The position numbers were made by a program, and so were the translations under genes. Below are positions 25,268 through 33,930 of a stretch of DNA of 64,000 bases, piece after piece (position 1 is the first letter of the stretch; every line of letters starts with the position of its first letter). This DNA comes from an uncultured Dehalococcoidia bacterium (GTDB lineage: Bacteria > Chloroflexota > Dehalococcoidia > Lucifugimonadales > Australimonadaceae), in assembly GCA_958295525.1 (NCBI GenBank), contig OY282355.1:1153504-1217503 (forward strand), given 5' to 3'. The notes beneath the pieces were generated by a model. It searched no databases and had not been told where the DNA came from. It saw nothing but the letters and a program-made list of their open reading frames with translations.

Positions 25268-26935
25268 CTACTCCTGCCCCTCCGCGTCGTCGTCGCCTTC
25301 CGCGGCGAGGGACTCGGCGGCGGCGGCGAAATCGAACGGGCACTCGCGGACGTACTGCAGATGCAAATGCTTGAACTGCGCGTCTCGCTGGCCGGACGCG
25401 ACCATCCGCTCGCGGTAGCGCGCGCCCTCGCCCGGCGGAAGGCGGCGAACGCGGAGCGGAGCGAGCCGTCCGCTGCGCCGCTTGGCGTCGTACTCGACGT
25501 TCGCCTCGCTGAGGAGGCGGTCGACTTCGGCGGCGTCCCCGCGCAAAGCGCCGTCGGTTTCCGCGTAGAGCGTGTAGCCCGCCGTGCGCTCGTCCGCGAG
25601 CATAATGAAGAACGCGGGCGGCGGGCGCCCGTTCGCGGAGAAGGCGGCGGTTACCGCGGCGAGCGTCTGCGATTCCGTCACCTTCTCGCCGGTGACGTTC
25701 GTCACGCCCTTGCCCTTCTGCGCGAACTCCAGCGCGGGCGTGTTCCCGATTCGTCCGTTCACGCGAACCACGTCGTTGATGTCGTAGCGGTAGAGGCCGT
25801 CGCCGGTCGTGGCGAACACGTAGTACTCGCGCCCCTCCTCCAGTTCCGGCAGGCCGAGGAATTCGCCCCCGCCCGCCTCCCATGCCGCCCGCTCCGCGAA
25901 CTCGAAGAACACGCGCGTGAGCGCGGGCAGGCAAGCGTTCCGCCGCGCGTCCACGTTGAGCGTTCCGCGGAACTCGCTCGACGAGTAGCCCCACTCGATG
26001 ACTTGCGCGCCGCCGGGCAGCAAGGGCGTCAGGTTGGCGAGCGCGATGGCGCAACTGCCGCCCGTCCAAGTGACGACCGCCCGCAGGCGCGGCCATATAT
26101 CCGCGAAGGCGAGGCGCCCCGACGCGGCGAGGCGCCGCTCCAACTCACGGGCGCGTTCCGGGCGCGGCGGAGGCGGGGGACAGCGGGCCGCGTCCGGCAA
26201 ACGCCCCGACGCGACGGCGGCGAGCGCGGCCTCCGGGGCGTCGTTCACAACCTCCAGCAGCCGCAGAAACGTGGACGGATTCGCCGTGGCGATGCCCGTC
26301 ACCTCCGGCTCGCCCAGTCCGTAGACCGCCATTGCGAAGTAGCGCGCGGCGTAGTCCTCGATCTCCGCGACTTCCGGGGGCAGCACGTAACGCGAGCGCA
26401 CGAACCGCGACTGGCTCCGGTAGAGCAGGCCCGACGCCGACCCGAACGGCGCGCCTCCGGCCATCCTGCCCTCGACCGCCGCGCCGCTCACGGCGAGAAC
26501 CTTGCCCTCCAGCGCGCCCGAATCCCGCGTCCAAACGTAGGCGGAGAGCCGCTGGTCGCGCTTCATCTGCGCGAGGCCGGACGGCGTTACGGGGATGTGC
26601 TTCGGCGCGCCCAGCGTCCCGCTCGTGCGGTGATAGTAGACGGGCCGCTCTTGCGTCAGGCGCCGCTCGCCGGTCAGTTCCTGCCGCTCGATGTCGGCGC
26701 GGAGGTCTTCGTAGGTTTGGACGGGGGCGGCGTTGCGGTAATCGCTCACGCTGCGGATGCTCGAGAAGTTATGCCGCCTGCCGAAATCGGCGTCGGCGTT
26801 CGCGGCGAGGATGCGGCGCAGCAGCGCCTCCTGCGTCGTCCCCGGAGCGTCGGCGGCCCGCATCAAGCGCCGGTGGCGCGGCGCCTGCGCCGCCGTCAGC
26901 GCGGCCTTGAGCGCTTTGTAGGCGAGGCCGCTCAC
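25268..26935 (-). CDS. GH3-family acyl-adenylating amidosynthetase-like protein
   Basis: 555-aa protein of the GH3 auxin-responsive family. Plant GH3 enzymes adenylate carboxylates and join them to amino acids. The ATP-binding motif YYHRTSGTLGAPKHIPVT is clear near residue 100-118, followed by VVTWTGGSC, WGYSSSEFRGTL and the YVFATTGDGLYRYDINDVV loop with the ribose-binding Asp; the C-terminal domain has the KHLHLQYVRECPF end. The GTG start at 26935 overlaps the TGA of the hydroxylase gene (GTGA), and the enolase-family gene starts 4 bp after this stop. Bacterial GH3 proteins are little characterised; an acyl-amino acid ligase role is inferred from family. Confidence 0.88.
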   Translation of the reverse strand: MSGLAYKALKAALTAAQAPRHRRLMRAADAPGTTQEALLRRILAANADADFGRRHNFSSIRSVSDYRNAAPVQTYEDLRADIERQELTGERRLTQERPVYYHRTSGTLGAPKHIPVTPSGLAQMKRDQRLSAYVWTRDSGALEGKVLAVSGAAVEGRMAGGAPFGSASGLLYRSQSRFVRSRYVLPPEVAEIEDYAARYFAMAVYGLGEPEVTGIATANPSTFLRLLEVVNDAPEAALAAVASGRLPDAARCPPPPPRPERARELERRLAASGRLAFADIWPRLRAVVTWTGGSCAIALANLTPLLPGGAQVIEWGYSSSEFRGTLNVDARRNACLPALTRVFFEFAERAAWEAGGGEFLGLPELEEGREYYVFATTGDGLYRYDINDVVRVNGRIGNTPALEFAQKGKGVTNVTGEKVTESQTLAAVTAAFSANGRPPPAFFIMLADERTAGYTLYAETDGALRGDAAEVDRLLSEANVEYDAKRRSGRLAPLRVRRLPPGEGARYRERMVASGQRDAQFKHLHLQYVRECPFDFAAAAESLAAEGDDDAEGQE

Positions 26936-27825
26936 CGCTCCAGTCCTTTCACGAACGGCGTCCGCATCTGCGCGAGAAACCCCGGCGGATACGCGCGGTT
27001 CCGCAGCCCCAGCGCGCCCACCTCACGGCCCTGCGGCAGGAAGCGCGTGCCGAACAGAACGTCCCAAACGATCAGATTGTTGCCGAAGTTGCGGTCGGAC
27101 TCCTCGGGAAGCATCGAGTGATGCCAGCGATGAAGTTCGGGCCCGCTGACGAGGTAATTCAGCGGCCCGAGCCGCACCTCGCAGTTGGAGTGCTGAAAGA
27201 ACCCGTTGACGGCGTAGAAGACGAAGTAGACGGCCAAAACCTCCGGCGCCACGCCCAGCAGCGCGAACGGAAGCGTGTCCGCCGCGTACTGCATCGCCTT
27301 CTCTATAGGATGGAACCTCCCGACGTTGAGCCAGTAGAGCCGGAGCGGAGAGTGGTGGACGGCGTGCAGGCGCCACATCCAAGAGAAGCGGTGAAAGGCG
27401 CGATGCAGCCAGTAGCGGGGGAAGTCCGCCGCCGCGAGCAGCAGCGCGGCCTGCGCCGCGACAGGCCAATCGCCCGGCCAAAGGCCGCTCGCCTGCCAGC
27501 CCCGCCGCTCCAACAGTCCCGCGAGCGCGGCGACGAGCGTGAAAGACAGCAGCAGCGGAAGCGCGGCCTGCACTGCGGCGAGATAGGCGGCGTCGGCGCG
27601 GACGTCGCCCACCGAGGGGCGCCACTCGCGCCGGTGGGGCAGCCGCGCCTCGTGCAGCGTGACCAGCGCCGCCCCCATGACGACGGCGGCGTAGGAGGCG
27701 GGGCGAACGTCCCAGCCCAGGCTCGTCAACGCCGCGTAGACCGCGAACCCCGCGCCGACGACCGCCGGATACGACGCGGCGGCGCCGATTCGGGAGACCG
27801 CCGACACGGATCGCTGATCGCTCAT
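26932..27825 (-). CDS. Fatty acid hydroxylase / sterol desaturase family protein
   Basis: 297-aa integral membrane di-iron oxygenase. The His clusters are WLHRAFH, HAVHHS and HRWHHS, with further His in FHPIEKAM and FFQHSN, matching the eight-His pattern of the superfamily. Four or more TM helices surround them. The ATG at 27825 is preceded by CCGGAGG; an upstream frame to 27939 would add 38 residues that are only translated palindromic repeats and was rejected. First gene of the hydroxylase-GH3-enolase operon, overlapping GH3 by four bases. Substrate could be a fatty acyl chain or isoprenoid lipid. Confidence 0.9.
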   Translation of the reverse strand: MSDQRSVSAVSRIGAAASYPAVVGAGFAVYAALTSLGWDVRPASYAAVVMGAALVTLHEARLPHRREWRPSVGDVRADAAYLAAVQAALPLLLSFTLVAALAGLLERRGWQASGLWPGDWPVAAQAALLLAAADFPRYWLHRAFHRFSWMWRLHAVHHSPLRLYWLNVGRFHPIEKAMQYAADTLPFALLGVAPEVLAVYFVFYAVNGFFQHSNCEVRLGPLNYLVSGPELHRWHHSMLPEESDRNFGNNLIVWDVLFGTRFLPQGREVGALGLRNRAYPPGFLAQMRTPFVKGLER

Positions 27826-27851
27826 CGCGGCCTCCGGCGTATGACTCCCCC

Positions 27852-28125
27852 CTGTCCCGTCATTCCCGCGCAATCCACCGTCATTCCCGCGAAGGCGGGA
27901 ACCCAGTCGGCGCGATGCATGCCCCTCTGCCCCCGTCATTCCCGCGAAGGCGGGAATCTCGCCCCCACGCCCCTGTCGTTCCCGCGAAGGCGGGAATCTC
28001 GTCCCCTTGCCCCGTCATTCCCGCCCACCCTATCATCATTCTGCATATGTTAGGCGTTCGGCAAGGCGCTGTGCACCGCGTCCGAGGGCGGGATTCCCGC
28101 CTTCGCGGGAATGACGACCATGGGG
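27852..28125. repeat. Cluster of dRS3-like repeats, 27826-28168 gene-free
   Basis: The 343-bp gap holds about six palindromes: four full copies in GTCATTCCCGCG orientation (near 27882, 27936, 27976 and a half copy at 27858), a truncated one at 28014, and one in opposite orientation at 28092. No gene is supported. Confidence 0.88.
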
Positions 28126-28168
28126 AGCATGCGGGACCTGCCGGAGCGCATCCATGCATAGGCAGGCG

Positions 28169-29383
28169 TCACGCCCCGCGCGACAGAATCGCCGCCGCCT
28201 CATCATCGGGCACGCCAAACGCGCGCAGCACGCTCTCCGTGTGCTGGCCGAGCGTCGGCGCAGGCGTCCGAACCCGCCCGGGCGTCGCGGAGAGTTTGAC
28301 CGGAACGCCCAAGTTGTTCACGCGCCCCGCCGACGGATGCTCCAGCGGCGCGACCATCTCCCGGGCCCGGACTTGCGCGTCGGCGAGCGCCTCGTCCGTC
28401 CCATGAATCGGCCCGGCGGGAACGCCCGCGCCCTGAAGAACGGCCAGCCATTCGGCGGAGGTTCGCGTCCGCGTCGTCCGCTGAATCTCCTCCGCGAGTT
28501 CGACGTAGTGGCGGACGCGCTGCGGATTGTCCGCGAAGCGCGGGTCGGCGAGCAGATCGGGGCGCTCCAGCGCGGCGCAAAGCCGTTCGTAATTCGCCTG
28601 ATTGGCGACCCCGATGTTGAAGTGGCCGTCCGCGCTCTCCATCGCCTGGTAGGGGGCGACGAGGCGGTGCGCCGACCCGCGCGGGCCGGGAACCGCGCCG
28701 GAGCCCCAGAACTCCGCGGCCTCCCACACGGTCAGCGCCACGGCGGCCTCCAGCAGCGACGTGTCCACGACCTGCCCCTCGCCCGTCTTGAGCCGGTGGA
28801 TATAGGCGGCCAGAACGCCGTTGGCCGCGAACATTCCCGCCCCAAGATCGGCCACCGGCGCGCTGATCTTCACCGGCGGGGAATCGGGATAGCCCGTCGC
28901 GCTCATCATTCCCGACACGCCTTGCGCGATGAGGTCGTAGCCGGGCCGGTCGGCGTAAGGCCCGGTCTGCCCGAAGCCGGATATGGAGACGTAGATCAGT
29001 TCGGGGCGCTCCCGCCGCAAGTCGTCCGGCCCCAAGCCAAGCCGCGCCATCGTCCCGGGCCTGAAGTTTTCGGCGACGACGTCGGCCTGCGCCGCCATCC
29101 GCCGAAAGACGCCGCGGTCGAGTTCGCTCTTGAGATCGAGGACGACGCTCTTCTTGTTGCGGTTCACGCCCAGGAAGGCGGCGGACTCGCCCCCGATAAA
29201 CGGCGGCCCCATCCGGCGCGCGTCGTCGCCGCCGGGCTTCTCGACCTTGATCACCTCCGCGCCCATATCGGCGAGGAGCATCGTGCAGAAGGGGCCCGCC
29301 ATCACCTGGGTGCAATCCAGGACGACGACGCCCTCCAGCGGCCCAGGCGACGGCGTCATCGTCCCCGTCGTCGTCTCCGTCAT
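28169..29383 (-). CDS. CaiB/BaiF family (class III) CoA-transferase
   Basis: 404-aa CoA-transferase that moves CoA between carboxylic acids. N-terminal LEGVVVLDCTQVMAGPFCTMLLADMGAEVIKVE, KKSVVLDLKS, ENFRPGTMARLGLG and YVSISGFGQTGPYADRPGYD match the family; the Asp in RPGYDLIAQG is the expected catalytic aspartate. ATG at 29383; the next Met (residue 9) is an alternative. A crotonase gene ends 9 bp upstream on the same strand, so activation of a carboxylate followed by hydration is a reasonable joint function. Confidence 0.93.
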   Translation of the reverse strand: MTETTTGTMTPSPGPLEGVVVLDCTQVMAGPFCTMLLADMGAEVIKVEKPGGDDARRMGPPFIGGESAAFLGVNRNKKSVVLDLKSELDRGVFRRMAAQADVVAENFRPGTMARLGLGPDDLRRERPELIYVSISGFGQTGPYADRPGYDLIAQGVSGMMSATGYPDSPPVKISAPVADLGAGMFAANGVLAAYIHRLKTGEGQVVDTSLLEAAVALTVWEAAEFWGSGAVPGPRGSAHRLVAPYQAMESADGHFNIGVANQANYERLCAALERPDLLADPRFADNPQRVRHYVELAEEIQRTTRTRTSAEWLAVLQGAGVPAGPIHGTDEALADAQVRAREMVAPLEHPSAGRVNNLGVPVKLSATPGRVRTPAPTLGQHTESVLRAFGVPDDEAAAILSRGA

Positions 29384-29392
29384 CGTCCCCAG

Positions 29393-30184
29393 TCATCGTC
29401 CCAGGAAAATAGGAGGCCGCTTCTCGAGAAAGGCGCGGTAGCCCTCGCGCGCGTCCTCCGTGTCGAAAACCGCGAGCGGCAATTCGCGCTCCTCGTCCGT
29501 CAGGCCGGAGAGCGCCGGGTCGCGGAGCGTGGTCTGAATGATGCGCTTGTGTCCGGACTGCGTGAGCGGGGCGTAGGCGGCCATTTCGCGGGCGAGACTG
29601 GCCACGCGCTCGTCGAGGCGCTCCGGCGGAACGGCCTCGCTGATGAGGCCGATGCGGAGCGCTTCATCCGCCTCGACGCGGCGGGCGGTGAGCAGAAGGT
29701 CGGCGGCGCGCCCCGGCCCGACGAGCCGCAGCAGGCGGCGCATCTCGTTGTAGCCGAGCAGCACGCCGATCTTGGCGACGGGGATGGCGAAGTAACTATC
29801 GTCGGACGCGACGCGGATGTCGGCGGCGGTGGCGAGTTCGCAGCCGCCCCCGACGCATATCCCGCGTATCTTGCAGATCACGGGCTTCGGCGTCCGCTCG
29901 ACGGCGTCGAGCGCGCCCTCGAACGCCTCCGCGTACTCGCGGGCGAGCGCGCCGCTGCTGCGATGCGCCGGAAAGTCCGCGATGTCGGCTCCCGCGGAGA
30001 ACGCCTGCCCGCCGGCGCCCGTCAGAACGACGACGCGGACGGCGGGGTCGCCGCCCAGCCGCAGCGCGGCGTCGCGGAGCAGCCCCCACGTCTCAAAGTC
30101 AACTGCGTTGCGCTTCTCGGGCCGGTTGAGCGTAATCGTCCCAACGCCGTCGCCCGTCGTCTCGACGAGGAGTTTGGGGTTCAT
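29393..30184 (-). CDS. Enoyl-CoA hydratase/isomerase family protein
   Basis: 263-aa crotonase. The oxyanion-hole elements are AFSAGADI and GICVGGGCELA, and LNRPEKRNAVD opens the fold. The C-terminal EDAREGYRAFLEKRPPIFLGR is typical. ATG at 30184; the frame upstream to 30277 is Arg-rich and unsupported. The catalytic Glu pair of classic hydratases is not obvious in the DSYFAIPVAKIGVLLGYNEM region, so a different crotonase reaction is possible. It forms an operon with the downstream CoA-transferase. Confidence 0.9.
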   Translation of the reverse strand: MNPKLLVETTGDGVGTITLNRPEKRNAVDFETWGLLRDAALRLGGDPAVRVVVLTGAGGQAFSAGADIADFPAHRSSGALAREYAEAFEGALDAVERTPKPVICKIRGICVGGGCELATAADIRVASDDSYFAIPVAKIGVLLGYNEMRRLLRLVGPGRAADLLLTARRVEADEALRIGLISEAVPPERLDERVASLAREMAAYAPLTQSGHKRIIQTTLRDPALSGLTDEERELPLAVFDTEDAREGYRAFLEKRPPIFLGR

Positions 30185-30209
30185 AGCGCAAGTATACGCG
30201 CTGGGAAGG

Positions 30210-30629
30210 CTAGGCGTTCGCCAAGCGTTCGCGCGCTTCCTGCGCCGTGAGGATGGGCACGGAGAACGCCGGAGCAAGAACGAGCAAGTCTTGGTCGCCG
30301 GTGACGATGGCGTCCGCCTCGCCGGACAAGGCCAACTGAAGGAACGGAACGTCGGACGGGTCCCGGCACTCGGGAATGTCGGCGTCCTCGCGAACGTTCA
30401 CGATTTCACATTGCGTGATGTAGTCCTCGAGCAATCTGTCGCGCTCGTCCGGCGTCAAGCGGAATTTCGGATAGGCGAGCACGCGGTTCAGTTCGCGTAT
30501 TGTGGCGAGGCTAATGAGAGGAACGATCCGCTTTGCTCGCCAAGCCTCCCGCGCCCACGCCAGCGCTCCGCCGGAGCGCAATGCGGAGACAACGACATTC
30601 GTGTCTAGAACGAACCGGAGAGGAGGCAT
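30210..30629 (-). CDS. PIN-family toxin (COG1569 type)
   Basis: 139-aa PIN-domain protein: RFVLDTNVVVSAL with Asp9, RELNRVLAYPKF with the second acid, RDPSDVPFLQLALSGEADAIVTGDQDLL with the C-terminal acids, and an F-SVPILTAQEARERL tail typical of this branch. The start codon ATG (30627-30629) shares one base with the TAA of the AbrB-like antitoxin gene. Expected activity is RNA cleavage controlled by the antitoxin. A decayed copy of the same module lies at 31111-31532. Confidence 0.88.
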   Translation of the reverse strand: MPPLRFVLDTNVVVSALRSGGALAWAREAWRAKRIVPLISLATIRELNRVLAYPKFRLTPDERDRLLEDYITQCEIVNVREDADIPECRDPSDVPFLQLALSGEADAIVTGDQDLLVLAPAFSVPILTAQEARERLANA

Positions 30630-30976
30630 TAGCCGCGGCGCGCCCATTCCACGGCGTCGGCGATGTCCTGCTCGGTGATGCCCAGCCGCTCTATTTTCTC
30701 CCACACGGCGTCCGCTTCGGCAGGGTCAGGCCGGCGCTCCCGCGCCAACGCCACGATGTCAACGAGGTCTTGGCGCGTGAGCCCCGGCTTGGCCAACCTC
30801 TCCGAGATGGACTCCGCTCGGTCGGTGGAAGGAGCCTCGGCGGGGCCGACGCTCACGGGAGCCAAGACGATGCGCCCGTCGTCCTCCGCGACGTCAAAGT
30901 ACTCCGTGCCCTCGAAGGCGGAGATGACGGACTTGGGGATAGTGATCTGGTTCTTCGACGTGAGTTTGGCGAGCAT
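30629..30976 (-). CDS. AbrB/MazE-type antitoxin
   Basis: 115-aa protein. The N-terminal swapped-hairpin DNA-binding domain is recognisable (LTSKNQITIPKSVISAF...FDVAEDDGRIVLAPV); the C-terminal part (LTRQDLVDIVALARERRPD, ITEQDIADAVEWARRG) is the toxin-binding region. GGAAGAG precedes the ATG at 30976. The stop codon overlaps the toxin start by one base. It should repress its own promoter with the toxin, as is usual for type II modules. Confidence 0.88.
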   Translation of the reverse strand: MLAKLTSKNQITIPKSVISAFEGTEYFDVAEDDGRIVLAPVSVGPAEAPSTDRAESISERLAKPGLTRQDLVDIVALARERRPDPAEADAVWEKIERLGITEQDIADAVEWARRG

Positions 30977-31110
30977 CGCGGCTCTTCCCCTTGCAAGGAT
31001 TCCTTGCCTATGCTATCGCCTTGCGCGGGGTTGTCAATTTCCGGCTGGGGCGGGGCACCGGAATGGAGGGCGCTTGCCGCTGTTGGGTGACGGCAAACGC
31101 GCTGGGCAGG

Positions 31111-31272
31111 CTAGGCGTTCACCAAGCGTTCGCGCGCTTCCTGCGCCGTGAGGATGGGCACGGAGAACGCCGGAGCAAGGACGAGCAGGTCTTGGTCGCC
31201 GGTGACGATGGCGTCCGCCTCGCCGGACAAGGCCAACTGAAGGAAGGGGACGTCGGATGGGAGCGGAGGCAT
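31111..31272 (-). pseudogene. PIN toxin remnant with internal deletion
   Basis: Encodes only 53 residues: the first four residues of the intact toxin (MPPL) joined directly to its PSDVPFL...RERLVNA end. Compared with the copy at 30210, residues 5-90 are missing, removing the first catalytic Asp and the second acid. The rest is nearly identical, so the deletion is recent. It is very unlikely to be an active nuclease. Confidence 0.85.
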
Positions 31273-31532
31273 CAGCCTCGCCGCGCCCATTCCACGGCGT
31301 CGGCGACGTCTTGTTCGGTGATGCCAAGCCGCTCTATTTTCTCCCACACGGCGTCCGCTTCGGCAGGGTCAGGCCGGCGCTCCCGCGCCAACGCCACGAT
31401 GTCAAGGAGGTCTTGGCGCGTGAGCCCCGGCTTGGCCAATTTCTCCGAAATGGACTCGGCGAGGCTGACGGAAGCCGTCTCGGCGGGGCCGACGTTGACC
31501 GGGGCAACGCCTGACGGAGAGTCGTTATCCAC
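31272..31532 (-). pseudogene. Antitoxin remnant lacking DNA-binding domain
   Basis: Retains the C-terminal toxin-binding half of the AbrB-type antitoxin (VGPAETASVSLAESISEKLAKPG to VEWARRG) but has lost the AbrB domain. A GTG at 31532 could start an 86-residue product. Its TGA overlaps the remnant toxin start by four bases (ATGA), as in a working module. It could still bind the intact toxin at 30210, but no evidence shows it is expressed. Confidence 0.75.
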
Positions 31533-31537
31533 TTGCC

Positions 31538-32314
31538 CTACATATCCGCGCTGACGAGTTCCGTGTAGTACTTCCAGACGCCGCCGACGGTCACCGGAGG
31601 CATGCTGGCGAAGGGGCCGGCGAGGTGCGGGGCCTTGCCCATCGCGGCGTAGCCCGCGGCGAACTCGTCCATATTCTCGGCGGGGATGCCTTTGTAGTCG
31701 GGGCCGAACGCGGCGTAGGCGACCCAGTTGAGGCGCGCCTGCTCCTCGAGGTGCAGCATATGCATCACGGACTGCTCGAGGTTGCGCCCAGTCGTTACGG
31801 CGCCGTGCCCGCGCAGCAGAAGGGCGGGGCCGTCGCCGATGGCCTCGGCGACTTGCATGCCGTCCTCCTCCGTGATGATGAGTTTGGAGTGCGGGAAGAC
31901 GGGGATGTCGCCGCGGACGAGTTGGTGGCCCTCGTTGGACATCGGCTTGAGTTTGACGTCGTTGAGGCCGAGGACGTTCGTGTAGCGGGGGTGCGTGTGG
32001 ACGATGGACTGGACGTCCGGGCGCTCGCGGTAGATGCAGGAGTGCATTTTGACTTCGTAGCACTGCGAGGTTCCGCGCGGGCCGTCCACGTAGCCGCCGT
32101 CGAGGTCGACGACGATCATTTCCTCGGGGCGCGCGACCCGGAGGGCGTCGGTGGGGTAGCCGCGCCCCTTGACGACGAAGAGGCCAGGCTGGTTGGGGAC
32201 GCGCATGCTGGCGTGCCCCAACGAGGCGAGGATGTGGGCGGCGAGCCCGGTTTCCGCGAGGATGCGGTTGGCGACGGCGACTTCCCTCTTGACTTCGTCT
32301 ATCTCGCGCGGCAT
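31538..32314 (-). CDS. Class II aldolase/adducin family protein
   Basis: 258-aa zinc-dependent aldolase-fold protein. Metal ligands are seen in SIVHTHPRYTNVLG and in the C-terminal LLLRGHGAVTTGRN; the N-terminal ASLGHASMRVPNQPGLFVVKGRG fits the substrate-phosphate loop, although the usual G-N-x-S is changed. ATG at 32314 with GGAGG upstream. Such proteins cleave or decarboxylate sugar phosphates or act on hydroxy acids; the specific role is unknown. It is not linked to an obvious pathway gene. Confidence 0.88.
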   Translation of the reverse strand: MPREIDEVKREVAVANRILAETGLAAHILASLGHASMRVPNQPGLFVVKGRGYPTDALRVARPEEMIVVDLDGGYVDGPRGTSQCYEVKMHSCIYRERPDVQSIVHTHPRYTNVLGLNDVKLKPMSNEGHQLVRGDIPVFPHSKLIITEEDGMQVAEAIGDGPALLLRGHGAVTTGRNLEQSVMHMLHLEEQARLNWVAYAAFGPDYKGIPAENMDEFAAGYAAMGKAPHLAGPFASMPPVTVGGVWKYYTELVSADM

Positions 32315-32486
32315 AGCGTTCCTCCATTGCGGGCGGCGTGGTTCCGTGCTTGTGTATCACGCGCGGCGGGGCGCGTCAAATGGCGGCGCCCCGTGCCAAC
32401 AGCGCGTCAACGAGGAACGCGAGCCCGCGGCGGCGCATAAGGGACGCCGACCCGCTGCTCATATGCGCTCCTGTCGCATCCGTCGG

Positions 32487-33671
32487 CTAGCGCGCGCGGG
32501 CGCGCGGGGCATGCCAGTCGTGGGTTTCGGCGGCGGCGGCGGCTTCGGCGACGAGGGCGGGAACATCGAGGCGCGCCTCGACGTCGGCGATTTCGTCCGG
32601 CGTTACGGCGGTGGAGGGGGAGCGCGGCGTGAACAGCGCGCAGCAGTCCTCGTCGGGAAGTATGGAGGTTTCGAACGAGCCGATGGCTTTCGCTTGGGCG
32701 ATGATTTCGGTTTTGTCCATTCCGACGAGCGGGCGGAGGATCGGCATCGCGGCGGCCTGATCTATCGCGGCGATGTTGCGGAGCGTTTGCGATGCGACCT
32801 GCCCGAGGCTTTCGCCGGTTACGAGGGCGTGGGCGCCTTCTTTGGCGGCGAGCGCCTCGGCGATGCGGATCATAAAGCGGCGGTAGGCGACGACCCGGAG
32901 CGGGCCGGGCGTTTCGAGGATGACGCGGCGCTGGACGCCGGCGAGCGGGACGAGATGGAGGCGCGTGTCGTATTGCCATGCGTTGAGGAGCGCGGCGAGT
33001 TCCTTCGCCTTGTCGCGGGAGCGGCCCTCGACGAGCGGGAAGGAATGGAAGTGGATGAGGACGGCCTTGCAGCCGCGGCGCATCATCCGCCAAGCGGCGA
33101 CGGGGGAGTCTATGCCGCCGGACAGCAGCGCGGCGACTCTGCCTCCGGCGCCGACGGGGAGTCCGCCCGCGCCGGGGACCTCTCCGGTGTAGACGAATGC
33201 GTCCTCGCGCCCCACTTCCACGCGGAAGTCCACGTCGGGGCGGACGAGATCGACGCGGGCGCCGGAGGCTTCGCGCACGGCGTCGCCGAGGCGGACATTG
33301 AGGTCGTGGGAGGTGAGGGGGAAGCGCTTGTCGGAACGGTTGGCGGAGACGCGAAACGAGGAGAAGGCGCGGTCGCGGGCGGTTTCGAGCAAGAGGCGCT
33401 CGATTGCGTCGTAGGCGGGTTCGGCGCGGGCTGCGAGGCTGAATTTGACGGCGCCGAACACTTGGGCGGCGCGGCGGCTGACGTCGCTCCAGTCGGCGGC
33501 GGGGGCGAGGCGCATCCGCACCATCATTCGAGCCGCCCAGACGCTTTCGACGCCGGCGCCGGCGGTGGCGCGCTGCAGATTCTCGACGAGGCGGCGCGTG
33601 AAGACGGGCTGGTTGCGGCCTTTAAGCCCGATTTCATGGAATCGGACGAGCACGTCGCGCGGGGGGTTCAT
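32487..33671 (-). CDS. thiI: tRNA 4-thiouridine synthase ThiI (no rhodanese domain)
   Basis: 394-aa enzyme that adenylates U8 of tRNA and delivers sulfur to form s4U, and in some bacteria supports thiamine synthesis. It has a ferredoxin-like domain, a THUMP domain (about 60-165), the PP-loop SGGIDS at 184-189 and a Cys343-Cys344 pair in PDEDCCALF. The E. coli C-terminal rhodanese domain is absent, as in many bacteria, so sulfur must arrive by another carrier. ATG at 33671. The C-terminal 20 residues are low-complexity Ala/Arg. Confidence 0.94.
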   Translation of the reverse strand: MNPPRDVLVRFHEIGLKGRNQPVFTRRLVENLQRATAGAGVESVWAARMMVRMRLAPAADWSDVSRRAAQVFGAVKFSLAARAEPAYDAIERLLLETARDRAFSSFRVSANRSDKRFPLTSHDLNVRLGDAVREASGARVDLVRPDVDFRVEVGREDAFVYTGEVPGAGGLPVGAGGRVAALLSGGIDSPVAAWRMMRRGCKAVLIHFHSFPLVEGRSRDKAKELAALLNAWQYDTRLHLVPLAGVQRRVILETPGPLRVVAYRRFMIRIAEALAAKEGAHALVTGESLGQVASQTLRNIAAIDQAAAMPILRPLVGMDKTEIIAQAKAIGSFETSILPDEDCCALFTPRSPSTAVTPDEIADVEARLDVPALVAEAAAAAETHDWHAPRARAR

Positions 33672-33707
33672 CGGGCGCGCCTCCTTGATGGCGCTTGGGA
33701 TTGTACA

Positions 33708-33835
33708 GGGGCGGGAGGCTCCCGCCTGCGCGGGAACGATGGGACAAGGGGGCGAGGTTCCCGCCTTCGCGGGAACGACGGGACAAAGGGGCGAGGCTCC
33801 CGCCTACGCGGGAATGACGGTTACTGTCCGGCGCG
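33708..33835. repeat. Three dRS3-like repeats between thiI and cyclodeaminase-like gene
   Basis: Three copies spaced by 42-43 bp (palindromes near 33719, 33761 and 33804), all in the TCCCGCC-N-GCGGGAA(C/T)GA orientation, with GGGACAA(A/G)GGGGCGAGG linkers. The 259-bp gap contains no gene. Confidence 0.88.
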
Positions 33836-33930
33836 GCGCTCATCCGACGAAGAACCTGTTGCGGGCGATTTCGTCGGCGTAGGCGGCGCTTCCGGTAGGT
33901 TCTCGCTTTCGCGGCGCCCCCGGCCGCGGC

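Noticed and set aside
27826-27939. N-terminal extension of the fatty acid hydroxylase
   Set aside because: The extra residues (SRLRGNDGGLRGNDG) are translated repeats; the ATG at 27825 has a good ribosome site.
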